Positions 45,381 to 56,200 of a DNA stretch of 64,000 bases are shown here, piece by piece. The stretch comes from Hydractinia symbiolongicarpus (Eukaryota; Cnidaria; Hydrozoa; Anthoathecata; Hydractiniidae), in contig NC_079888.1 of NCBI RefSeq assembly GCF_029227915.1, forward strand, positions 8,663,001 to 8,727,000, given 5' to 3'. The translations under genes were made by a program, and so were the position numbers. The notes beneath the pieces are model-generated. The model ran no database searches and was not told the DNA's origin. It saw only the letters and a list, made by a program, of their open reading frames with translations. The number at the start of each line of letters is the position of its first letter. Position 1 is the first letter of the stretch.

Positions 45381-47670
45381 TCGAGGAAGGTCAACGAGAA
45401 TATGTTTAATTTTATCCTTTTTTATGTATATTTTGTTCAACAATTTTTTCCTTGTTTCGAGAGGGAGGGGCGAGTGAAACCTTTGAGGAAAGGTAGAATT
45501 ACCTGCGCTGATTGCTTGACACATTTCAAGAATCAGGGAAAAAGCTAATTGTCGGAAAGTGTTTTGTTTAAACTCTGAAACTCAAGGATAGATTACTCAT
45601 AGAAATATGGTCTGCCGAAATTCTAAATATATTTTTATTTAAAGGAAATAAGTTTTTTCTGTAAAATAAATTTTTGTGTTTAAATCAGTTTTTTCAAACA
45701 TTAGCGATACCAGATCTAATAAAGTGAGATTGTCGTAATTGTAGGTGTGCTCTCGAAAACTCGAAATCACGATTTTTGTTTTATAAGAATATGCTTTTTA
45801 AGAATATCAGGCTGGGTTAAAAACAATAGTGGTATTGTTTAAAACAAGAACAAAATAAGAATTACCACAAGCCTGTTTAGAATTTTGATATTTTTTATAA
45901 AGAAAAGCGTGTATTACGTTGAAAGAAATGAGTATTTAAAAGGTGAAGTTTTTTAAACAAAATTTAAAAAAAGTCAATTGGAATAAGTGCAGCATTTTTG
46001 AGCCTATAAGGTGCTAGCTTCAGGAAATTTTTTGACATTTTTTTATTATTCTTATATGGAAGTAAACTTAATGTTTAAGGATGGGATCAATTAATGGCGG
46101 GAGACTTTAATTTTGTTTATGTTTGTTCAAAATTTATGTTTTTGGATGGAATTATTTTCTTCTGTTAACAGTATTTATTTATTTTCTTCATTATTTATGA
46201 TTGATGTTTTTCAGTCACCTTTAAAGCGATATTTTATTAAGAACATGGTTTGGCTAATTCTATTTAATTGTGGCAACCCACTTGATTCCCAATACAAATA
46301 TCTAATTTGCACGAACTATGGAAGCCAACTATTGTATATATATTTTGTTACTCTTCAACGTTTCTTCACATACATTGTACAAGCTTACATTTTCATCCAG
46401 CCCCGGGTTGTCGAGTTTGTAGTGTTATTATATGATGTGGAAATATTTGTAAGCACGTATTTTTGGATGTTGCAATAAAATTTGTTCAAAATGCACGACT
46501 TCTAGATGCCATGTATCTCTTGCACAAAAATAAGAGAAAATGAAGGTCACGGCATGAAAATACCCTGCTTTCTACTGGTAAAAGCATGTGAAATTTGTAG
46601 ATATACTAAGTACAACAAACAAGATGTAACATCGCTTTATTTCATACCCTTCAATTACAACCAGACCTTTGCGAAATAACATAGTTCTCTACAATGTTTT
46701 TTAAACCTTCCTGGTTATAAAATAAATTAAAAAATTCTGAGTTATTAGCTTGCCAGTAACAAAAGGTTTGTTCATGAAACTGAAGAAGTTCGAAAAATTT
46801 GGGCAAAACAGGAGGACCACAAGAGAAGTCCGAAAAATCGGGGAACCAAAGACTCGACTGTATCTGACCCTGTGCTATAGGCTGTCACAAAACATGTCGG
46901 AAGAATTTTTTTTTGACATTTCTTTCTCCACAATATCGTGTATTTATTTAGACGTTGATTTTGAAGCAGGCCTTTTGCATAGGTAATTTTATTTCATTTT
47001 TATGGATATGAAAAACTGTGCTAGTCTTTTCTTCATCTTAAAATTTAACTCAATTTCTTGTGCAAAGAAAATTAATTAAAACTTCGGAAACCCTTAAACT
47101 AATTTTCTACCCTCCATCATTGGCTATTCTTTTTTGGATGACTTTAATTCCCTCGGCCTTTCGCCCCTTCCCTTCTCAAACAATTTTGAAACTTCACGGA
47201 AAGTTTTCATAAAATTTCTTAACTTTATTTGATTATTACCTCGATATCAAAAGCTCTCGAACCATGGGCTACCCTTCACAACCCCTGAAGGTTAATAGGC
47301 GTACATTCTATCTTTTTTTTCGTCATTTACATGGGGCGTACATGGAGCTAAACAGAGCGTGGCAGATTGACCGCCTAAAATCGGTCACCATTGGTCTGCA
47401 ATTTCTTCTACTTCCTGGCCACATTATACTCAGAAAAGCATAGCCTATTTTGTCATAGGCGCGCGTTTTTCTGATTTTTGCTGGGAGAAAATTGCAAAGA
47501 TTTTCAGAACTTGAAATTTTCCTTATTTTTAGCTAATAAGCAATAAATAATACCTGAATGACCGAAAAAAGCAGTACTTGAGTTTTAAAATTCCTCAAAT
47601 ACTTCTTTTAACATTTTAATGACGAGACTTAATTACTTTATAAAATTGTATTTATTACCAAACCTTTTAA
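45381..47670. other. Intergenic, no gene seen
   Basis: 3' flank of the sortilin-like gene, with AATAAA-like poly(A) signals at about 45664. Open frames at 46113-46478 and 46750-46986 show no similarity or splice structure. Confidence 0.5.
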
Positions 47671-47744
47671 GTTTCCGTAGTGTAGTTGGTTATCACGTGC
47701 GCCTAACACGCGCAAGGTCCCCGGTTCAAACCCGGGCGGAAACA
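47671..47744 (+). tRNA. tRNA-Val (AAC)
   Basis: Full cloverleaf. Acceptor GTTTCCG/CGGAAAC is perfectly paired with discriminator A. Anticodon stem TGCGC/GCGCA with loop CTAACAC, anticodon AAC. T arm CCCGG-TTCAAAC-CCGGG. No intron. A T-run about 20 bp downstream is a Pol III terminator. No CCA is encoded, as in eukaryotes. Confidence 0.97.
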
Positions 47745-48871
47745 TACTATTTCTTTTCTTGTTTTTTTTATTTTTATTTTAAAATCATATTCAGCATTTT
47801 TTTTTAATTCAAATATGTAAATTTGTAACTAAATCTGATGAGTGGAAGTAATACTATTTTGGCTACAGTAATGTTACGGTCAGATCTCCTCAAATTTGTA
47901 CATGTACGCAGAAAACAAAGCCCTCTCGTAAATTTTAAATCCGTTCTGGCAGTTTTTATAGCTGCTTTATAAATTTTATTTAAGCCCGTTAAGCGAGTGC
48001 GATAATTGGTGTTAATTTTTTAACGCCTAATGAAAACGTTGATGAATAATTAACTTTTTTGATAACAAGAGTCATAAATTAATAAAAAGTCTCAATTTTC
48101 TAATCCTTCACAATTAGAATCTACAAGCAAAGTTTGCCAATCAAATTTAACGATGTTGTTGCTGGTAGCAATGTCATTGAGAGGGCAAGGTTATTTTTAT
48201 TTTTGTAGTCTGCGTGTAGCTTTATTTGTTTTGTATGTTTCTAGCCTTAAGTTTTATGTTAAATGCTTATGTTTAGTTGCTGTCTTGTCCCTCTGTTTTA
48301 ATGACGTATTGTGTTTCTTTCAACTTCTTTTTGTTTTTTTTATACAATAAGTTTTTGTTAAATGTCTGTTGTAAACATTTATGCTAGTTGAGCGTGCCTG
48401 CTCGTGTGTAATGTTGTCTTGCATATTGGTTTTGTCAAAGATTTTTTCATGTTTTATGTTTTGTTTATGTTTTGGCAGCCCCAAAGCCAGATACTAAGAA
48501 ATACTAACTCCCCCCTCCCTCCCAAAAAACGATCCTACTTCCTACAGAACCGCTTATATACTGTCACACTGGCTGTCCATCTGATTGATGTCCTGCTAGG
48601 GGTGTCTGTTGTAAAGTTGAGTATTTTTATTTTGCGTTTATGTACTAACAATACAATCTCTGTGTTACAACTTGTTACATCTATAATAAGTTCCATTCCT
48701 CTTTGGACTAACCTTAGTTACACTTGATTGTGCGTGCGGCGCTAATAAGGGAATAGTCTCAATTTTTATTCCTAACCAATGAAAATCGTAAAGAGTCTCA
48801 AATTTAACAATAGAAATCTCCATTTTAAATAGATTGGTAAATTTAATTTTTTCAATATGAATTACTCAACA
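47745..48871. other. Between tRNA genes; unassigned sequence
   Basis: No gene supported. The open frames at 48153-48350 and 48404-48727 are hydrophobic and T-rich without similarity. The stretch 48340-48730 is less AT-rich and could be an old LINE tail, but I cannot assign it. Confidence 0.4.
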
Positions 48872-48944
48872 GCCCGGCTAGCTCAGTCGGTAGAGCATGA
48901 GACTCTTAATCTCAGGGTCGTGGGTTCGAGCCCCACGTTGGGCG
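48872..48944 (+). tRNA. tRNA-Lys (CTT)
   Basis: 73 nt. Acceptor GCCCGGC/GTTGGGC (two G-U pairs), D arm with TAGCTCAGTCGGTAGAGC, anticodon loop CTCTTAA with anticodon CTT, T arm GTGGG-TTCGAGC-CCCAC. TTTTTATTTTT follows within about 6 bp. Confidence 0.97.
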
Positions 48945-49000
48945 AAATGTTTTTATTTTTCTAGAATTGTTTACGATTTCATTACACCACTACAACAAAC

Positions 49001-49310
49001 GATAGATAGATAGATGTATATATTTTACATGGCTATCCTCACAAATATCGAGAGATATACCCTGTCTATTATTTTCAGAAGGGGCCATGGCTTAATGTAG
49101 AGACCTAGAGTATTTAATGCTCATTTTGAGCACGCGGACCCAATTAGGGCCCGCTGCTAGACAACTCTCGGCAACATCCAACGGCCCAAACAGTGTACCA
49201 TCTTCCCAATTTTCCTCATATGGCTTGGGTTAACCCGGAGATATGGTAACATTCACTCGCCCATGTTAAATTGCCGTCAAGAGGAATCGAACCCCGGTTT
49301 CACGCACAAC
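49001..49310 (-). mobile_element. tRNA-derived SINE, copy 3, 5'-truncated
   Basis: Minus-strand copy of the family at 17399 and 26012. The tail GATAGATAGATAG is at the low coordinate. The B-box half of the head (GGGTTCGATTCC read on the minus strand) is present, but the A-box half is replaced by unrelated sequence. It lies between tRNA-Lys and tRNA-Arg. Confidence 0.88.
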
Positions 49311-49491
49311 GTAAAAACAGTAAAAAAAGTCTTACGAGGTCACTTTTTTCGAGGGATCTAAATAGGGTTATTCGGACTAAAGCCTCTGTCATGTTCTATT
49401 TTAATTTATGCAATGCAATTAAACAAAACTTGGTAAAAAACTTAAATCGTTAATTTTTTTTGTTTTTTTTTAAATAAAAATATTGAAAAAG

Positions 49492-49565
49492 CACCGCTGA
49501 TGGGAGTCGAACCCACAACCTTTGAATTAGAAGTCCAACGCGCTAGTCCATTGCGCCACAGCGGC
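49492..49565 (-). tRNA. tRNA-Arg (TCT)
   Basis: Minus-strand cloverleaf. Acceptor GCCGCTG/CAGCGGT with discriminator G, D arm GCGC-AATGGACTA-GCGC, anticodon loop CTTCTAA with anticodon TCT, T arm GTGGG-TTCGACT-CCCAT. No intron. TTTTTC follows on the minus strand as terminator. Confidence 0.95.
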
Positions 49566-50262
49566 TGAAATGTGGTAAATAGAAATTTAACCAATTTAAA
49601 CATGTGTCTTAGTTTTTTGATATAACAATTGTTTCCCTAATTTTAAACCAACATCCAAACAACACCTGTTTGATTGAACGCCTGATGAATAACCTGTAGT
49701 TAATAATGACAAAGGTTCGTTCCCCGACGCCAATACCATTCTAATAAACGCCCTGGCCATTTAATTTTCGGGTAGGAGCGCGTCTATTTCAAACCATTAG
49801 TGAACGTAATTGTTTAAAATTTAGTCCAACTTGTTATAGGTACCTTCAAAATCTTATGTTTCGTGTCATTCACTTGGATGACTCAAAACAGGTCCTTTTT
49901 GCAACTCAAATTATTGATTGCCCACTTCCCCCTTTAAAAAAGTTACTTTCAAAAACGAGCGCAGGGTTAATACAAACGTGAAGTAAGTAGTCTTGATTTT
50001 TTTCAACTTTTTTTATTTTCTAAAAACCTTGAAAAAACATTCCTATTACATTAATATTATATTAATTTTACCTAATTTCAAAAAAATATAAACCATAAAA
50101 AGCTATTCTGTAACAAGTGAGGGAGTACATACTTGACGCCAGCTTTAAGGGCGTCGATTTTTATATCTGGGGGTTACATAAATATTTATGAGTTCCACTG
50201 TATAAACTTGAAAAATAAAGCCTAGGTATAAGCATAAGTAAGGGCGAACTTGGTACATTTTA
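49566..50262. other. Intergenic, 3' flank of tafazzin
   Basis: No gene seen. It includes the presumed 3' untranslated region of the minus-strand tafazzin gene. Confidence 0.5.
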
Positions 50263-53200
50263 TTAGCTTGGCTCACAACGGTGGAGCGCTTCTGTTTGTA
50301 ATTTCAGTTTTGCGAACGATTGTTCCACTAAGTCTGTTAACGATTTCCTCAATTCCATCTAGAGTGAAAAAAGATATATTTAAAAAATCCTGGTGATGGT
50401 ACAGTCTAATAACACGCACAAATAAACGTGCATAGCATTCAATATGATATCCTACAAATATTATTCTAATTCAGGAAGGATTTCACTTAGTCAGAGGTTA
50501 TGGAGGAAAGGAATTCCCTCGCTTCCATACTAGAACAGTCTGTGCCATAAAGGATCACGTTAAATTAAGAATAACAGAACATACCTGGCTACAATCTTGC
50601 TGTTGGCATCGTTTGAGAATGTTTGTGTAATTGATTGGTTCCCCAATGCAAACAGTAATATCCTAGAATATTTTGTAAGAAGTTTTATAAAGATGTGGAG
50701 AACAGAGGCAATGAAATACAAAATACACAGACATTACCTTTCCAAATCTTGGTATGTATGGTTTGCTTGTTGGTAAAAAATCATTCATCCCTAAACGAAG
50801 TTACACTGGTTTTAAGCTGATTAAATTATAAATCAGGATGGGGTGAGCATTCATTAAGTCAATTGTGGGTGGGAAATGAGTGGGTGAAAATTAAGGGAAT
50901 GGGCTGTAAGGGGACAGGCAACTTTGCCACTTGTTCTTGTTGAATTTCCGCGCCCGAAGGCGTAGGAAATTCTTTAAAACCGTCGTTTTTTTCTTTCGGA
51001 GTATTTTTTGAGAAAAAATCGACCATGGGATTTCACTTTGCTCAGTCACAGATGTAAACTTCGTACCCAAGCTCCTTAACTACTGGGAAGTCTCGTATTG
51101 ACGTTTCAGGCCAAAATTGGTATTTGTTTTCGACAAAATTTGGCACAGTTAACAAAAAGAGTATGCTGAACATAATGATGACATAATAATTTTGATTTTT
51201 GTCACCTAAATGTCATTTTAGGCCAAAATTGGTCCAAAAATTAAAACTACTTTATTTTCAACAAAAATTGGCAAAGTTAACAAAAAAAGTATGCTGAACA
51301 TAATGGTGACATCAAAATTTAGATTTTTGTCACCTAAATGCTATTTTAGGCCAAAATTAGTCCAAAAATTAAAACCACTTTATTTTCGGCTAAATCTGGC
51401 ACAGTTAACAAATAAAGTATGCTGAACATAATGGTGACATCAAAATTTTGATTTTTTGTCACCTAAATATCATTTCAGGCCAAAATTTATCCAAAAATTA
51501 AAACTGCTTTATTTTCGACAAAAATTGACACAGTTAATAAAAAAAGTATGCTGAAAATGATGGTCACATCAAAATTTTGATTTTTTGTCAACTAATGCCG
51601 TTTAGGACCATAAACGTTTCAATCGCAAGACTTTCAACCATGAATGATAGGCTGTATTTTTTGTTAGCAATTTCTTTTAAAATGTGAGTTTAATGACACG
51701 TTTCGATTTGTTTGCGTTTGTTGTAAGATATAATGTCAGTGGTGTGCTTTATCTTCAGAGGTTCATGCACCGAACCCCTTCGAATGTTTGGCACAATAAC
51801 ACAACGAATTAGCAGGTTTTCATCAAATATTTTGGTAGCGCGCGGAAATTCTTAGAGCCCCCAGGGCTTCTTGTTTCTCTTTTAATTCAAGAAAAACTGA
51901 CTTAGCAGTCGCCTAACAAAATAGCAAGAAGTCACTTGGCTGAAGGTCAGATTACAAGTACTGATAAACTGGTTAAATTCCGTAATTGGCAACCTGTCCA
52001 TTGAACTAACTAAATTTCTCTTGTTATTCTGTAACATTCTAGGTTCAAGGATATTTTGCCAGTTTGGTTGCATAAGTTTGAATCCAGTACGCAGAACTTT
52101 AATTAAAAAAGTTTATATGCTTACCTGTATGGTAAAACGGTAACACAATGGGAGGTTTGGTGCACTCAGAAATCATACGACCTACACCTAAACATTACAG
52201 ACAACAAATAAACATTACATTTCAATGGCATATTGTATCAACACACTTTTCCATCTGTTTTTCACGCTGCAGGATTCGGTTTCAATTTGTACTATTCAAT
52301 TATAATTTAAAATCCTCAAAAAAAATCACACTAAAAATAAACAAGTTGGTGTGACTCTTTATTTAGTTTGACATCTGAGAAGACACAAATTAAGGTTTCT
52401 AATGCTGCCAAAATATCTTAAGTGGATAAAGTTTGGTGAGGATTAAATTTGTCGTAATTGGTCAAATTAAATACCTGCCAAAATTTTAATAACTGACATT
52501 TCGCCAAATTAAATACTCGCCAAATTTAACATACTTACTGAGCAGTACGTTATATTAAAATTAAATCCTTGCCAAATTTGAAAAAAATAAGTTTTTTTTA
52601 ATTCAAAGTTTTTTTCCCAAAAATAAACGAACTTTTTTTATATTTACAACAAGTTTTTTAATACAAGTTATAAAGAGGATTGTTACAGGTAAATCTTGTG
52701 TTTATGTGTTTAATCTTATTTCTTATAAAACATTTTAAACATAAAAATTCATTTCTTTGTGTCATTCGCCAAAATAAATCCCTACCAAAATTAACATTTT
52801 TTGTATTTGCCCAATTAAATCCTCGCCCAATTTATTATTCGTCAAATTAAATCCCTGATAAATATTCCATTTTGGTTATTTGCCAAATTAAATACTCGCC
52901 AAAATTTATCCAATTAAAATAGTGAAAATTCAAAATCAGGCTGAGATATACCTATGCAAAAAACAGGCCTAAAGTATGCTGATATATATGCTGATTGCAG
53001 AAACAAAGTACAAAATAAAACGATTCGTTTTAACTTTTAAAGGAACAACTGAAGGTATGAGTACACCTTTAGTTTTGTTGCAAGGAAATATTAAAGAATA
53101 TAGTGCTGTTAATTAAGTCTAGTGTCTAATTAAAATACCGATAACACAAGAAAAACACACGTCAGAAAGATTTACCAAGGCTGGGTTAGCTTAGAATATG

Positions 53201-56200
53201 CAAAAGATTTCCCGACCTTAATAAATATGCTTATAAAAAAACATGTATGTTAAATGCAAAGCCTGAAGCTTAAGATTTAAATTGTGATTCTTAAAACTTG
53301 GCACTTGATCGAGGGAAGGTACATCACAGTTGCCACTAAACAAAAAACAGAAAAAAAAATTATTTACCCCATTTCAGTCTAATCGGTTCCAAAGTTACTT
53401 TTCCTAAAACACAGAAAAGTTATCAGTAGATGTTAAAAAATAGAAAAAAATAATTAAAGAAATATTACGCTAAACTCAACAGATATACCACAACAAAAAA
53501 TCCAAGAACATATTCTAAACAAATTGGAGGAAAGATAATGGGAGTGGTGTAAGCCTGTGAGAACAACAGTAAAACAAAAAGAAAGCTGTATACCTTCTGG
53601 AAAAACATGGACCCAATCACCAGCATTTAACCTTTTTATTGTAAAATCGACAGCTGCTTGATACACACCGGCACCTGAAATACAATGGACTACTTACCAA
53701 AGTAGTGTACATTGCCCATAGTTTAAATTCAGCCTGACTTCCGATGTGTATAATTTGATAAAATGTTAAGAAAAATAGGTAGGGGTAGGGATGGTTTTAA
53801 AATATGTTAAGCAACAACTTACCCCGTACCACTGGTATAACCTAAAACAAGAAATATATTTTCACCAAAAAATAAATTTGTCTCCTGTTACGAAGTGGAA
53901 ATAAATGTCTTAAATTTCACTTTTTATGATAACGTAGTAATAATACAAAAAGTAAAATTTGCAAAAAAAATTAAAATTTTGCAAAACAAAAAAGAAAGGA
54001 AGTTTTAGTGACAGAAGAAGTAAATTTTAAGACCTTTTTTCTACAAATGATAGAAACTTTGCAAATTCGAAAATCAGTGAGTAATTTAGCAAAAGTCCTT
54101 ATCTAAATAAGAAGAAAGTAATAAAACCTTTCCATGACTGCAAAAATATGTAAAAAATCTATTGGAGAAACATATTTCTTTAGCTGCCAGGGACCTAAAA
54201 ACAAAAAAAAGACATTATATCTCCTTTTTATAAAATTTTAACATAAACATAGTATAAAATAAGACAGTGTTTCTTAACTTGAGGCTACGATTACTTTTAA
54301 CACCTGCGTAGTTAAAAAAAAGAGGAAGCACTGCTTAACAAAAACACATACCATCTCATCTTTTTAGAATTAAACAGCACTCTCCAGTTGGCTAGAGTAG
54401 CTAAAGAACGAATTGAAAATAAGAATTTTTTTTAATGCAACCAGAAAAACAATACCTTTGTCCAGGTAGCTCAAATATTTTAGGCTATATGCTAAATTGA
54501 TAAAGTTGTAAATATGTATTAATCAATCTACCTATCAAAGCAGGATCATCCAACATTGAAGTATGATTACAAACAGTGATTAATGGGGTTCCCACTGGAC
54601 GGTTATTGATAAAATGCAACAATCTGTCATGGTTATATACTTTGACCTTGTTTCCAATGCCTAAATATCAAAACAATTCAAGATATACATAAAAATATGT
54701 GTAAAACAACATAAAATAATTTTTTGAGGAAACATTTTTTTTTAAAGAATTGAGAATGATATTTTTATAGCCATAATTGTTGATGTTGCCAGCAAGGTAT
54801 AGTGTAAACTCTCCCAAATACTAATCGGGGGTTAGATTATTTCAAATTTGCCCTTGCTAAGAAGACTTGGAGGGGTGAGAAATTTATGAAGCTGAAGCAG
54901 GTTAGTATTCATCATAGTTAGAACCTCTTTTACAAAGCAGGGGTGGTCTTTTTAAAAAATTTCAAAAAAGGGGGGCTAAAAATTTCTTTTTTAAAAGGGT
55001 GGGGTTGAGCAAAATAGGGGGTTGTTGTAAAAAGAGTGGAGTTGCTTTATATTCCAGAGTAAACTATTGCTTCTTAGATTACCTACTTTACTTAGGTTAT
55101 TTAATTTAGCTTTGAAAGAGCATTTTTGTATTGTTTTAGTTTGCAGCCAGTTTTTTTTCTTTGTTTATTCCTAAATATAACTAAATTTATATTTCTGCCT
55201 GTCAAAACCTAACAGAAAAAATCATGTAAATTTGACAATAAGGTAACATTAGAAAATTAGGGAGACTCATCATGCATTAGAGATCTTGCTGAAAGTTCTA
55301 CGAATACTATGTATTTTTAGTCACATTTTTTTAAGCAGACAAAGTAGGCAAATGGAATTAGCAAAAGCACAATTTAATTTGCTGGAACTTTTTCTAACTA
55401 TCAATTTGTTGTAACTATTTAATATTGCTTTTTGGTAGGTTCTATTTATATTTTTAACAACAACAACAAAAAAGTGCTGTCTGATGTCTTTGAATATGAG
55501 TCTAACTTAATGGTGTTTGCATTACATAACCAGTACAAAATGAAGATAATAGCTTGACCTCAAAGTAATAGGGTGATATAATATATATAATTTGTAGCAT
55601 TGGAGATGTTATACAAAAAGGAGATGGAGATCCAGCACAAATTAATTTGAATAAAGGAACATACTATTTTACATGGCTATTTGTTGGTAAAAAATCTACT
55701 GTTTTTATATTTATTTATTGAATTAGCAGCAGATTGTATAAGTTTGCCAGACAGGAAGTCCACCAGGGGCAGATTTCCGGGTTTTTTTATCTGGTATAAG
55801 GTAGATAAAAAACAATTGAGGATTAAAAGGGCGTTAGGAGCCACCCAACAGGTCCAGAGTAGTGTTCTCCTGTATTTCGACTCAGTTTTTCAATTTATGT
55901 TGATTTCCGCCAACCACTATGTGAGGTGGAATCTTTAAAATCACCTTGAAGGATACAGAGAGAGACAGTGCAGCTAGGCTGGACGCACTGGGTTGTGATA
56001 TTTTGGCTTTAGGCTATAATATTTGCGCAGACCCTACCATTGTTATTTTATTTTATTTTTGTTGATTTTTTTTAACTGAAAAGCCAACAGGAAAGCTTCG
56101 TTTGGTTTACAACTAATAAGAATACAGATTGCAAATAATCTGATCTTCACGACCTTCTAGTATTCTATGTTCCTTGGCCAAAGCTTTGGACTATGACCAA

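Noticed and set aside
46113-46478. 121-codon hydrophobic open frame in the 3' flank of sortilin.
   Set aside because: T-rich sequence gives Phe/Leu/Ile-rich frames by chance; no similarity, splice sites or conserved motif seen.
48153-48727. Two hydrophobic open frames between tRNA-Val and tRNA-Lys.
   Set aside because: Composition-driven, with no signal-peptide or domain pattern that I could defend.
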